From contig OZ024869.1 in NCBI GenBank assembly GCA_964017185.1, positions 73,348,008 to 73,412,007 of the forward strand: a stretch of 64,000 nucleotides of DNA. Direction: 5' to 3'. The notes under the pieces are model-generated. The model searched no databases. It was not told where the DNA came from and saw only the letters and a program-made list of their open reading frames with translations. Positions 11,334-22,400 of this stretch are shown in pieces. The translations under genes were made by a program, and so were the position numbers. This DNA is from Rugalucina vietnamica. Its lineage: Eukaryota > Mollusca > Bivalvia > Lucinida > Lucinidae. Positions within the stretch are counted from its first letter, which is position 1; every line of letters starts with the position of its first letter.

Positions 11334-11536
11334 AGATCTGTTTTTCTAGTGTATTAAATTTACATTATTGTTTTATGAAAGTAAAGAAAATCTCATTTAG
11401 ACAGAATCTACATAAGTCATGTCAAGGGAAAGCTAGCTTTTTGCGCAAATTAAAACAAAAACATAGATATACTGCATGGAAACTGCTTGGCAGATAAGTT
11501 TCAATAAATACTCAAGACTATCTCTTGGCTACTGAA

Positions 11537-11779
11537 ACCTGGGCTTGAGGTTATAAAACTTTTTTCATGCTCAACTCAGCTGAGCATAAAATTTAAACTT
11601 CTCATAAATGACAAAACAGCCCAAATAAATTGAAATTTCAGGGTTTGTCATCATCACCAAAACCTGTAATTAATCCTGCTTAAAATGTGAAAATGCCAAC
11701 TTAACATTTTTGAGCTAGATAAATTTAAGTTTTAGCTGAGCTGAGGATGAAAAAAGTTTTATAACCTCAAAGCCTGGTC
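11537..11779. mobile_element. M3 MITE, second copy
   Basis: Inverted ends ACCTGGGCTTGAGGTTATA and TATAACCTCAAAGCCTGGT, with internal CTCAACTCAGCTGAGC. Confidence 0.75.
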
Positions 11780-12131
11780 ACCATCTTCTGTGGATGCACA
11801 GTCTGATTTGCATCAGACCTGTCATCCAATAACACATTTTCTCATGACATTGTCCATATACATGTAGGAATAAAATAATTCTACTGCGCCATTTAATGAT
11901 AAACGGGAAGATTTTCTGCCTTGGCCCCAAAAATGCTTTAAAAAATAAACTGGTTTTAATAGACCAAGTTTTGAATCAAGGACTTCCAAACCATTTTACT
12001 TGCATAAGGTAAAGTCTAAGCTTAATATGATAGAGTAAGCAACAACACAAAGGACTATAATCAATAACATTATTTTCTGATAAAAAATACTATTTCTGCA
12101 CATGTTTCAATTTGTAAACATTCTTCAGTCT

Positions 12132-12350
12132 CATACATGTGATACCTCCCTCATCATCAGGGAGACTCCAGGAAAGGAGTGATAAAATGATCTAAAATTT
12201 GTCTAAAATACCCCCCCTTTTCAAGAAAATTTCAAAACCTCCCTGAAATGAACCAAGAATTTTCCTATATAATCTATACATTTTTCTAAAACCTCCCTGA
12301 AATGAAAGAAAAATCTCCCTGATGCCACATTCAAACTCATCACATGTATG
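12132..12350. mobile_element. K-family MITE (CATACATGTGAT ends, CTCCCT repeats)
   Basis: Starts CATACATGTGATACCTCCCT and ends ATCACATGTATG. The interior has repeated AAAACCTCCCTGAAATGAA. The same ends bracket 42521-48058. Between 11780 and 12131 nothing is recognised. Confidence 0.65.
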
Positions 12351-12384
12351 CAGTCTTGTATAAGACCCGAGAATTAAAATCACA

Positions 12385-12656
12385 TTGTAAGTGAAAAATT
12401 ATACGAAAAAGATCCTTCTTTAAAATATCATATTCATTCTTATTGAAATTTTCTGTAGAAAAAATTTGATATTTGATTGATTGTGGGTACTTGATAGAAC
12501 CACCTCGGTGAGGTTGTTCAAAGAAGTACCCAAAATCTATGTTTAGGATCAAAAATAGGAAAAATTGTATACCCCTCTTATGTAACACCACAGATTTACT
12601 GTTTAAAATTGGGGGTTCAAGGGGCATAGTTTTCACAGATATGTTTTCCTTATGGG
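12385..12656. mobile_element. M2 MITE, diverged
   Basis: Central GATTGTGGGTACTTG and AGAACCACCTCGGTGAGG are followed by AAAATCTATGTTTAGGATC. The right end is ACAGATATGTTTTCCTTATG. Confidence 0.7.
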
Positions 12657-12986
12657 AAAGTAATCCAGTAATGTCTCCTGGGGACAGGTCTGCCCATAAA
12701 AAGAGATTCTGATTCATCTGATCAGTTACTAGTAATACAATTGTGTTCTTTATCATTGAAACAATAGCATTATGTCTGTCAAATTTAAAGGGTCTCAATG
12801 AGGTTTACTGATTAGCAATTCTCAGCCATTTTTTTACTGATTAGCAATTTTGGGCCATAATTTTACTGATTAGCGATTTCAGAGGTACCCCATTGAGACC
12901 CTCATTTAACATTATTATTTGTCTTGCCTTTTTGATAAAACTGCCCCAACTATCCTTCATGAAGACATGACTGCAAGTCAGAACAA

Positions 12987-13223
12987 AGCAGCCCCAGTGG
13001 ACGAGCTGTTAAGAGCGCTGTTTCTTAATCACTCAATTATCTCACCGCTGTGTCTGCTGTGGGTTCGAGCCCCGCACTGGCCACATATGAGACAAGCCAA
13101 GTTCTGCTTGCGGGTGTGCCAGGTGTTTTTTCTCGGGGTTTTACCTTTTTCAACCTACTGACTGGCCCGTCTCATATGAGCTGAAATAATCTTGAAAAGA
13201 ACGTAAAACTGAATTAAACAAAA
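12987..13223 (+). mobile_element. S2 SINE with tRNA head and 12-bp target duplication
   Basis: Flanked by AAGTCAGAACAA at 12975-12986 and 13224-13235. The head has TTAAGAGCGCTG and a B-box GGTTCGAGCCC. The body contains CAAGTTCTGCTTGCGGGTG, GTCTCATATGAGCTG and AATAATCTTGAAAAG, and the tail is A-rich. Reverse copies lie at 17774 and 51018. Confidence 0.88.
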
Positions 13224-13320
13224 AAGTCAGAACAACACAATCTCATTATATTGTAGAAGCAAAATGAGTATATAATGCAGCAATAAAAAGCATTGTAACA
13301 ACATAAAAAATGTCAAAAAT

Positions 13321-13548
13321 GAGATGCGAAAACCGGTCTTCTAGGATTCCGGCATGGTCCAACACAAACCAACCTGTACAGTCTCAGAAAAAGGCTAGAA
13401 GCTTGAAATTTGGGATATGACAAGAAGAGGGATTATTGTATGTGTGTAGCAAAAACAAAGGCACTGATCAGCTGTGCAGTTTCTGCACTGCTGATCTGCG
13501 CCTTTGTTTTCGCCTCAGCAAAACCCTCATTTTCTCATGATGTGGCTC
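13321..13548. mobile_element. M1 MITE, CTGTGCAG-loop variant
   Basis: GAGATGCGAAAACCGG to CATGATGTGGCTC, flanked by AAAT/ATAT. The central arms are CAGCTGTGCAG / CTGCACTGCTG instead of CTTCGCGG / CCGCGAAG. Confidence 0.85.
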
Positions 13549-13689
13549 ATATAAACTACTACATCAAATTTCTAAAAGACTGAATACAAAGAAGCTGTTC
13601 TGAACACTTAAATTATAGAATCCCACTTTGACTACATAAATGTTGCATTTTTATTTTAGCAATCTATTGTACTGTAGATTTAGATTTAA

Positions 13690-14068
13690 CATGGCATGAG
13701 CCAAGTCACAAGAAAACCAGCTTATGCATAATTTGTGGGGAAAAAAGGCACAGGTCAACAGGGCTGTTACTGCTCAGCTGATCAGTCTTTGACTGTACCA
13801 TTCCCACACTGTATTAGCCGCAATGTGGAATGTGGGATTTTATACAAAACTGTGTTCCAGACTGCCAAAAAGGCATTTTAGATTGCCAAAAAGCATGTGT
13901 TGGCAAATGAAAATGTTCAGTTTACGTTATATATCATCATTTTGGCAATCCGAAACATCTTTTTATAGCAATCTAGAACTCTTTTTGTATCAAACTGGCT
14001 GTTCGCGATTGCCACTAATAGGATGTGATTCCTCTTCTTAAATCTGAAATTTTAAGCTTCTTGCCTTT
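13690..14068. mobile_element. M1 fragments
   Basis: One piece (about 13695-13800) has GCATGAGCCAAGTCACAAG and CTCAGCTGATCAGTC. Another (about 14025-14068) has GATTCCTCTTCTTAAATC and AAGCTTCTTGCC and is cut by the M2 copy at 14069. Between them lies unrecognised AT-rich DNA. Confidence 0.5.
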
Positions 14069-14322
14069 CATCAGGAAAACATGTCCGTGCCATGAATACC
14101 CCCTTAAACCCCACTTTCATATAGTAAAACTGGGGTATGCAGGGGGTATACCTATTTTTGCTCCAAAACATAGATTGTGGGTACTCATTAGAACCACCTC
14201 ACCAGTTCCCACAATCTATGTTTTGGGCAAAAATAAGAAAAATATCAGCATTTTTGTCATGAAATTTTCAATTTTTACTGATGAAAAAAATCTCTATGCT
14301 ACATGGGCAAGTTTTCGTAATG
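14069..14322. mobile_element. M2 MITE inserted into an M1 fragment
   Basis: Ends CATCAGGAAAACATGTCC and GGGCAAGTTTTCGTAATG. The central palindrome is shortened to AGAACCACCTCACC. Confidence 0.85.
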
Positions 14323-14433
14323 TCCTTTGAGCGACAGAAGGCTTAGTGTCTGATCTGATTGGATACACTAAAGACTGTTTTTCTTATGACGCAGCTCTAT
14401 ATTTTTTTTTTTTCTGTAAGCAACACAGGAAAC

Positions 14434-14661
14434 AGTCCCTGAGGTTATTAAACTTTTTTTTTTTATGCTCAGCTGAGCTTAAAATTCAAACTGCTCACAA
14501 ATGACAAAATAGCCCAAAAATTGACATTTCAGATTTATACCACTAAATCCTGTAATTTATCCTGCTCATAAATATTAAAATGCCAACATTTATGAGCAGG
14601 ATAAATTTTAGTCTCAGCTGAGCTGAGAATGAAAAAAAGTTTTATAACCTGGGGGCCAGGT
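14434..14661. mobile_element. M3 MITE, third copy
   Basis: CAGTCCCTGAGGTTATTAAAC to GTTTTATAACCTGGGGG, with CTCAGCTGAGC near both ends and TTTATCCTGCTCATAAATA inside. Confidence 0.75.
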
Positions 14662-15331
14662 GCACATCCATCAATCAATGACCATGTAAATGTTGATACA
14701 AATACTGAATGAATTCTTGTTTAATTAAGATGAATCACATTACTTTGACTTGTTATGGGGCTGCCCAGCACCTGCAAATATATATCAAACAAAACAAATA
14801 AAATGTGATCACAGGTAGAAAACAAAATAACTACCACTAGCTAAGGAGGTCGACTTTTTTAGTGAAACACTGAACAGTTTTGCTCTTTATGAACATTTTC
14901 AAGATACAATTTAAAGCCAATTTATAATCACGAAACTCGCATATTAAAAACTGATTAATAATTAATATAATTCTAATAAAGATCAATGTCATTTAAGGTT
15001 TCTCCTCATTTGCATAAATACAAACACATGGATGTGAACAGACATATTAACTATGCAGCAGATTAGTGCTTTTCTTTTTTTCTGTGGTCATATGTTTGAT
15101 ATCTCCCTATTTCATCTCCCTATTTTTGTGAACTTTAATCACCTTTTTTGGGGAGTCCACAAATTTCCTTATGAATACAAAAGTCCTAACACATTAGATT
15201 TTAAACAGACTGCTTTATAAGTGTAGCACAAGTATGTGTTAAAACCCTTGAATCCAAAGTCTTTGCAACAGCCACCTAAACATCCCTTTAACAATATTTC
15301 TTACTCATTTATATACTTACAAATTATGTCT
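14662..15331. other. Downstream region of the ATOX1-like gene
   Basis: No gene or full repeat is seen. It holds a K-type fragment (about 15089-15140, GATATCTCCCTATTTC) and otherwise AT-rich sequence. The 3' UTR of the minus-strand copper chaperone must lie in its right-hand part. Confidence 0.5.
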
Positions 15332-15468
15332 CTATGATGACTTCACGCCTATAAAACTGACTTCCTTCCCAGTTTTCTGTAGAGCTTCCAACAATTCATC
15401 TTGTGATAAAGTTGAGGTCACAGTGACTTTCTTACTGGCTACATCTGTCTCTATATTGGACACAGCAT
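15332..15468 (-). CDS. ATOX1: ATOX1-like terminal exon
   Basis: The minus-strand acceptor TTGTAG lies just beyond 15468; the stop TAG is at 15334-15332. It encodes DAVSNIETDVASKKV through FIGVKSS. Confidence 0.9.
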
Positions 15469-16958
15469 CTACAAGGTACATTTATGACTATGATTAAAAT
15501 CATTTCTTTAAGTACATAATTATGTATAAAAGAAATTATGAATGCAGACTTGTACAACAATTAATTAACATATGAGCCACCTCTTGGGAAAACCAACAAT
15601 GTGGTTTCCGAACAGGTCTGACACAAATCAGGCTGTACAGTCACAGAAGCAGGCTAGAAGCTTGAAATTTTGGATTTAAGAAGAAGAGGAAGTGTACTAT
15701 CCGTATAGCAAAAACAAAGGCGCTGATGAGCTTCGCGGTTACCGCGAAGCTGATCTGCATCTTTGTTTTCGCCTATGCAGATTGCTGGTTTTCCCATGAG
15801 GCGCCTCATATGTCTAGAATAACAGTATTACATTGTCAAAGTTTGAGGTGATATACAGTATACTATTTATATTTTGCTGAGTAACTTAAAGGTATTGAGC
15901 CTCCAGACCTTTAAACATACTTGTACATGTTTAGCTTGAGAGTCTAACTTTTGAATTCTGCTGCTTTTAAGCATAGCAGGCTTAAAAGTAGACATTTACT
16001 ATGCCCATCTTGAAAGTTTGTGATATTGCATTTTTGTTGTACTTCTCTAAAAGTAACAGTTGTGTACATGTATTATGTTTTGGTGTCAAATGATTGTGAT
16101 GTGTGTGCCTTTTATCTGCATATTCATATACTGACTATGTGGTCACCTACATGTAACTCACCTTCAGGGAAATAGCTGCTCACTTTATTACATTCTCTGT
16201 TTACCAGTACCAGTGATTGCCAATATGGCTTTTTTCCACCTCAGTTTTTACTTTGGTTCTGACTGAACCAGTTTCTCCCTATTGAATACTTATCAGGAAA
16301 ATATGTCCCTGAAATGTACACCCCCTAAACCTCACTTTCTTAGTAAAACTGGGGTGAATAGGTGTAAACCCATATTCATGTTTTTTTTTTTTTTATATCC
16401 AAAACATAGATTCTGGGTACTTGTTAGAACCGCATCAGCCTCTAGTCTAATGTGTGACACACAATTATCAATGTTTTGAGGAAAAATATGGAATATGCAG
16501 TATATTCCAGTTCTAAGTATGAAAAATTTCAGTTGAAAAAATTTAGTATAATATTAAAACTTTTCAACAGAAAATTTTCGATTTTACAACTGAAAAATCA
16601 CTGTTCATTGCATTGGCGTGTTTTTGTAATGATATTTCAGCCACTGACTGCATCAGAAAACCAACAATCTGCATATGCGAAACCAAAGGCACAGATCAGC
16701 TGTGCAGTTAGCTGATCAACGCCTTTGGTTTCGCTACTCAGATAGTACAATTCCTTCTCTACCTTTTATAATACCCAAAATTTCAAGCATATAGTGTTCT
16801 TCTATGACTCTACAGCCTGTTTTGTGCCGCACCTGGTCGGATACCAAAATTGTTGGTTTTGTCACGCGAAGGCTCAAAATACCTCCTTTCTTTCCCAGCA
16901 CTCTCTTGGCTGCATTAGCACATCCTTCACAGGTCATCTCCATATGGAACTCATATAT
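15332..16958 (-). CDS. ATOX1: ATOX1-like copper chaperone (first exon not found)
   Basis: Two exons on the minus strand, 16958-16883 and 15468-15332, join in phase 1 and read YEFHMEMTCEGCANAA, RVLGKKGD, then SKKVTVTSTLSQDELLEAL and QKTGKEVSFIGVKSS, then stop. This is the whole ferredoxin-like HMA fold of ATOX1. The Cu(I)-binding MTCxGC loop is here MTCEGC, and the KTGK segment holds the conserved C-terminal lysine. In the known family the protein carries cytosolic Cu(I) to the P-type ATPases of the trans-Golgi. About 70 residues are visible, close to the family length of ~68-73. Only the start codon and a few residues are missing; the exon must end in phase 0. The internal ATG (MEMTC) would lose strand beta-1. 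Both introns are packed with MITEs. Confidence 0.9.
15574..15807. mobile_element. M1 MITE (234 bp)
   Basis: GAGCCACCTCTTGGG to CATGAGGCGCCTC with ATAT target duplications on both sides. It is intronic, ~105 bp from the last ATOX1-like exon. 15808-16290 shows nothing else. Confidence 0.92.
16291..16631. mobile_element. M2 MITE, longer diverged copy
   Basis: TATCAGGAAAATATGTCC to GCGTGTTTTTGTAATG. The middle includes TTGTTAGAACCGCATC and an extra stretch up to ~90 bp longer than other copies. Confidence 0.75.
16638..16875. mobile_element. M1 MITE beside the ATOX1-like exon
   Basis: Contains CAACAATCTGCATATGCG, AAACCAAAGGCACAGATC, a CAGCTGTGCAGTTAGCTG core and the end GCGAAGGCTC. It abuts the M2 copy on the left. 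Confidence 0.8.
16883..16958 (-). CDS. ATOX1: ATOX1-like exon with the MTCEGC copper site
   Basis: The acceptor TTTGTTGTAG precedes 16958 on the minus strand and the donor GTATTT follows 16883. M1 MITEs flank it closely: one starts 32 bp upstream (16991) and another starts 7 bp past the donor (16875). Confidence 0.88.
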
Positions 16959-16990
16959 CTACAACAAATAAATCACCGTGGTGCATAAAT

Positions 16991-17168
16991 GAGCCGCGAC
17001 ACAAGAAAACTGACCAGGTCTAGCACAAACCAGTCTGTACAGTCACAGTAGAAGGCTAGAAGCTTGGAATTTCGGATTTAAGAAGAAGAGGGATTGTACT
17101 ATCCACACAGCTGATCTGCGCCTTTGTTTTCGCATAGTCAAAGATTCGGTTTTCTCATGATGCGGCTC
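16991..17168. mobile_element. M1 MITE, internally deleted
   Basis: GAGCCGCGACACAAG to CATGATGCGGCTC with AAAT target duplications. It is only 178 bp; one palindrome arm is missing (CCACACAGCTGATCTGC). Confidence 0.88.
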
Positions 17169-17773
17169 AAATGTGATGAATTTGAAAGTATCATCAGGGA
17201 GGCTTTTCCTTCTGTTCAGGGAGGTTCTTGTCACCGTAATCTTGTGAACATGTATAGAATCTCTAGAGGACTTCTTGACTCATTTCATAAGACTTAATTT
17301 TCTGGTCTTCGAGTCTCTCTGATGGTCAGGAAGGTATCACATATGATGATGATAACCCAAACAAAATGTAATAGACAGTTCTAAAACACACTTTTTATAT
17401 GAACTACGTAAAAAGAACCAATACAGTTATGAATTTTCGAGTAGTTTGATTTCATTAGATCTAATCATTTTATAAAAGTGATGTTTTTTTTTTCTTTCTT
17501 TTTTTGCACTGTGGTTCAATGTCCCAATCATGGGGACGACAGCGTTCAACAACTTTAAAGTCATGTTGAGTCTGAAGATATAATGAAGATTTCATCTCAA
17601 GAAGTCTTTTACTTTATTATGATAACTGAACAATCATAATAAGGTTATAAGAATTTAACATTATTAAGGGAAAATATTTACAAGCCTTCCATGAGATTTT
17701 GTATAGAAAATTCTTATAATTGAAAAATGTTTTTGAAGAGAACTTTTGTATTTGATGATGATGATGATGAAGA
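17169..17773. other. Intergenic/intronic AT-rich DNA with K-type scraps
   Basis: It holds CATCAGGGAGGC, GTTCAGGGAGG and GGTATCACATATG motifs of the K family (about 17190-17345), a (GAT)n tract at about 17755, and no gene. The missing first ATOX1 exon could lie here or further right. Confidence 0.4.
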
Positions 17774-18037
17774 TTTTTTTTTTTTTTGATTCAGTTTAAC
17801 GTCCCTTTCAAGATTATTTCAGCTCATATGAATTGTACGGGCCAATCAGTAGGTGGAGCGAAAATGGGAGAACCCCGAGAAAAAACACCAGACACACCCG
17901 CAAGCAGAACTTGGCTTGTCTCACATGTGGACAGAGCGGGGCTCGAACCCAAACCAGACACAGCGGGGAGATGATCGAATGGTTAAGTGCGGGAATGAAA
18001 TATCAGCGCTCTTAACCACTGGGCCTTGGGGGCCGCC
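17774..18037 (-). mobile_element. S2 SINE inserted in a GAT microsatellite
   Basis: On the minus strand: GGCCCAGTGGTTAAGAGCG head, B-box GGTTCGAGCCCC, body CAAGTTCTGCTTGCGGGTG and a poly(A) tail (plus-strand T run 17774-17787). GATGATGATGA lies on both sides, but in a repeat context. 18038-18423 holds more (GAT)n and nothing else. Confidence 0.85.
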
Positions 18038-18423
18038 GATGATGATGATATTGATGATGATGATAATGATGGTTTAAATGCAATGCTAGGCTCAGAGTTC
18101 AATAACTGCTTGTAGTGCTTGCATGTTTTAAAGCTCATTGAGGCCTTAAGAAATTGATGGGCTGCTTGTGCCTTCAGTCAAAGCTTAAACACTACTGACT
18201 GACCATCTGATTACTGGTAAACTCCTCTGGTCTGAGCCTGCTCAGGAAAAGTGGTTCAAGTCAAACCATCCATATGTATACTATAAGCTGTTTGTGGCTT
18301 AGCTGGATGGTTATATTTAAAGCACTTGTTGGATGTCATGACGTCCTCATTTTGGGTAAAAGTCCTATAAAATGGAGGCAATGTCCCGACATGACAAAAG
18401 CTGCTAACAGGGATGCTAAACAC

Positions 18424-18632
18424 AACAGGGAGTGCAGTGGCATAGTGGTAGAGCGTCGGACTATGAATCGAGAGGTCCTGGGTTTGATCGCCACAGCTGT
18501 CATTGTGTTGTGTCCTTGAGCAAGAAACATTAACTCCCAACAGTACTGGTTAAACCCAGGAAGTGTTAGCTGTCCTGACATGACTGAAAAATTGTTGACA
18601 GGGACGTTAAGCCTCAACACAAATAAATAAAT
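18424..18632 (+). mobile_element. S1 SINE
   Basis: tRNA-like head GGCATAGTGGTAGAGCG, B-box-like GGGTTTGATCGCC, and body GTCCTTGAGCAAGAAACATT followed by CAGTACTGGTTAAACCC. Tail CATGACTGAAAAATTGTTG, GGGACGTTAAGCC and A-rich AAATAAATAAAT. Confidence 0.85.
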
Positions 18633-19374
18633 TACAACTCAAAAAAGCTAATACTTGTGTAAACGTGACTTACAGAGCTTCATAAGCGTCTTGTAACCTG
18701 GATGAAAATATCCATATTTTCGACAAATAAATCGATTTGTATATCATTTGAGTTGTAAAAAATTAAATAAGCTAACCAAAGAAGAAAAATTGTCGTTAAT
18801 GAACCATAAATATTTTCAAAACGGCATACCTGAGAGGCCATTCTTAATATTTTAATTTTATTCAAAAACGTCAGCTTCCTACTTTCACTTTTGACGTCAA
18901 GCTTCAATTGAGCATGAGCAAATATAAAGAAGATATTTTGAACGAAAAATAATCCACCAATTTCTGTTACTTATATAATGACATTCATATCAATATATCA
19001 ACAATTGTAACTAGACCTATGATACATCTTTTGTATTCTTCTCTCTTTCTAACCAATTTATTTTTATTGCACAGCTCTAATAAACAAAATGTATTAGATT
19101 CTAGGTTCATAAGATTTCGTTTGAAAAATATTCTGCAAAATAGATGATGTCAACTTTCAGTTCACATGACAGTTTGTCAAAAACAGAAAACAAATAAAGT
19201 TACAGTTATCTGTACAGCAAACAAACAGTATCATGTATTTTGACACTGTTTAAACAGACTTTGTGTCATTAAGTGCTCTCTGACAGAAATTCAAACCAGT
19301 TTTTTCACAGACACCAAAATTTAAAAAAAAAACTTCCTCAAATTCACTTGACTGAATTGACAAAGAATTTCAAC
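18633..19374. other. Upstream region between divergent ATOX1-like and acid ceramidase genes
   Basis: No repeat family is recognised. It likely holds the acid ceramidase promoter and 5' UTR; an in-frame upstream ATG at 19273 would add 34 non-signal residues. A minus-strand donor (GTAAGTCAC next to CTCT, about 18671) exists, but the ATG before it is in the wrong phase for the ATOX1-like gene. Confidence 0.4.
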
Positions 19375-19449
19375 ATGCTGATAATTTTAGCCTTCTCATT
19401 CTTTATGGCAGCATTTCAGACAGTTACGGGACAAGAACCCCCTTCACCG
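19375..19449 (+). CDS. ASAH1: Acid ceramidase exon 1 (signal peptide)
   Basis: Start at 19375 was chosen because it begins the hydrophobic leader. Donor GTAAGT at 19450, phase 0. Confidence 0.88.
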
Positions 19450-22400
19450 GTAAGTGACAAGTCACTGGCAATTTGCAAACTTATGATGACAAAATAAGTA
19501 ATCAACTTTTTCTCAGAGCTTTGGTGTGGTATTGTCAATTTGACGTTTCACCAGTAAACTGTTCTGAATTCTGCTTCTGTACAGTACAGGCCTAGACTCA
19601 GACCTTCAGCTGTTGTTTACAATCTCCATGCATGTTTACACTTGTAAAAGCATTCCGAATGTCACACAGCCTCAGTGCCAAGCGTGTACTAACTTGGAAA
19701 AAAATGTTTTACTTTACACGAAATTCACTGTGAAAAACTTACTCCTGCTTACCCTCACTTCGCATTATTACTGTTCATAGAGATATTAAATTTTGTCTCC
19801 AGATGATGTTCCATAAGAAAAGTATCTGATTTCCTGCTTAAATCCATAATTTCTGTGAGATTTACACATTCAGCTAGCTCATTTGCTCCCACTTTTGGTC
19901 CGCAACGCTAAGCCATTCAGAAAGAAGCTCTCTATGCTCACCCGACAAAGCGCACGCCGTGACACCAAGGCACCCCCATGACATCAACAAGGTCGAGTTC
20001 TGATACAGTCATCACGTATCAACCATGTGTAATCCTGTTTTATTCAATCGGAAATTGTTTTGATCAAATAGAACCATCAAGGTCCGCAACGGAATGTAGT
20101 GGAGTGAGGTTTCATTACATTCAAAGCATAGGCCTAGCTAGCTTTGCTTTGAATGTAATGCATCAGGTTTGGATTTTATTTTAACAAGATTGGCTTGGTT
20201 GATTGTACCTGTTTTGTCAAATTACGTCATTTTTATCAGGTTCATATTGTCACGCAGATTAACTCCAACCTTGTCCATCTTCTGTATCATTTATATTGTA
20301 TGGTAATAATAAATAGGACTTTGATAAATAAAACTTTATTTAAAGAGGGGACATAGACAATACACATGTAGTAATAAATCTCTCTAATTTTATAATAATT
20401 TCAGTTCAATGGTAGCTGTGTTACAGGAAAATACCCACCAGATAAAAGGTAATCATCATGAAAACGTGTCCGTGTAATGTATACCCCCTTGAACCCCACT
20501 TTTATATAGCCAAACTGGGGTATGCAGGGGTTTACCTATTTTTCTTATTTTTGCTCCAAAACATAGATTGTGGGTACTCGTAAGAACCGCCTCGACGAGG
20601 CCGAGGCGGTTCTAACTTGTACCCACAATCTATGTTTTGAGCAAAAATAAGAAAAATATCAAAATTTTTCAGCTGAAAATTTTCAATTTTTAAAGTGCAA
20701 AAAATCTCTGTATATTGCATAGGCATGTTTTCGTAATGGGAGAAACCAAGCAAACTTGTCTTCATGATGGCTTCCAAAAATGTCTGCATGGCTGCAGTAT
20801 CTAGTACACTTAGAGATTGCTAGAAAAATTGAAGAAAGTAACAAGAGAATTGAGCCGCCTCATGGGAAAACCAACCATGTGGTTTCCGAACAAGTCCGAC
20901 ACAAACTGGCCTGTACAAGCACAGAAAAGAGCTAGAAGCTTGAAATTTTGGAGTTAAGTAGAGGAGGAATTGTACTATCCGAATAGCAAAAACAAAGGCG
21001 CTGAACAGCTTCACGGTTACCGCGAAGCTGGTCTGCGTTTTTGTTTTCGCATATGCAGATTGTTGGTTTTCCCACGAGACGGCTCATTTATAAACATGAG
21101 CAAAACAAAAGTGCTTAAATATCAGCAATGTTGAAGGCATATCTGAGCTGTCAGTATAATGATCAGTACATTGAACTTGCACAGGCAAGTTTTTGTAAGT
21201 AATGCAGTTTGATATATCATAACCTCGCTGATTTAGCATGAATACTATATTTATTAAACTTCCATCAAACAAAATACAGGGTCAGATGCAAGATTTTTTT
21301 TTAATTTCAAGTTTATTTGTAAACAGTGATGCTGTGCCAGAGTATGTTCTCAACCTTGACCTTGACCCAGTCGACAGGTGGACACAGATAGCCACAGAGA
21401 AAAGAAATGAGGTTATTATTTTACAATTTATCAAATTATTTTCTCATATGAATTCTTTTTCAATTTATGAGAAATAATTTTTATAGAAATAAGAATTTCA
21501 ATATAATTCTCGGCTAATTTTGAAAGAGAGCAACAGAACAACTTACTAGATGATGAAGAATTTAATTATCATTTCTTCTCTAATGATGCAAAATGATTTT
21601 CCATCAATCCTTCTTTAGCTTTGCAAGGTCTGGGGTTCAAACCCCATGTGTGCAGTGTTGTGTCATTGAGCAAGACATATGAGCTGCCTCATGGGAAAAC
21701 CAACAATTTGCATATGCGAAAACAAAGGCGCAGATCAGCTTCGCGGTAACTACTTCCTACATACGAAATTTCATGCTTCTAGCTGTCTTCTGTGCTTGTA
21801 CAGCCCCGTTTGTGTCGGACCTGTTCGGAAACCACATCGTTGGTTTTCCCACGAGGCGGCTCATATTAATTTACCATAGTACTGGTTGTTATACTTAGGT
21901 AGTCGTCTCTCTATCTTGCGATGACTGAAAAACTGTTGACATTATACCACACACAAAAAAGCATTTGCCCCATGGGAAAACCAACAATCTGCATAGGCGA
22001 AAACAAAGGCGCAGATCAGCTTCACAGTAACTGCGAAGCTGATCAGCGCCTTTGTATTCGCTACTCGGATAATACAATTCCTCCTCTACTTAACGCCAAA
22101 ATTTCAAGCATTAGCCTGCTTCTGTGACTGTACAGGCCGGTTTGTGTTGGACCTGTTCGGAAACCACATTGTTGATTTTCCCACGAGATGGCTCAGTTAT
22201 TAACACTTTTCCAGACAAGAGCCATTCTCAATCAGTTCATCAGCTTCATAGATAAGTTTGGGAAGTGGGCTGAAGAGCTGGTTTATATTCTGAAGCTCAC
22301 AGGGGTAAGTCAGCATCATGTTATACATCATGTAAACATGTTCATGTATTGAATACCTCCTTAAACCCCACTTTTACAATGTATATAGATAAACTGTGTG

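Noticed and set aside
12987-13090. tRNA gene with a perfect B-box
   Set aside because: It is part of the S2 SINE with a 12-bp target duplication and repeated body; not a free-standing tRNA.
16734-16943. 69-codon MEMTCEGC frame as a complete small gene
   Set aside because: After the copper-site exon it reads through the donor into an M1 MITE; the true continuation is the exon at 15468-15332.
18672-18681. ATG plus strong donor as ATOX1 exon 1 (minus strand)
   Set aside because: It leaves phase 1, but the next exon needs phase 0; joining gives an immediate stop.
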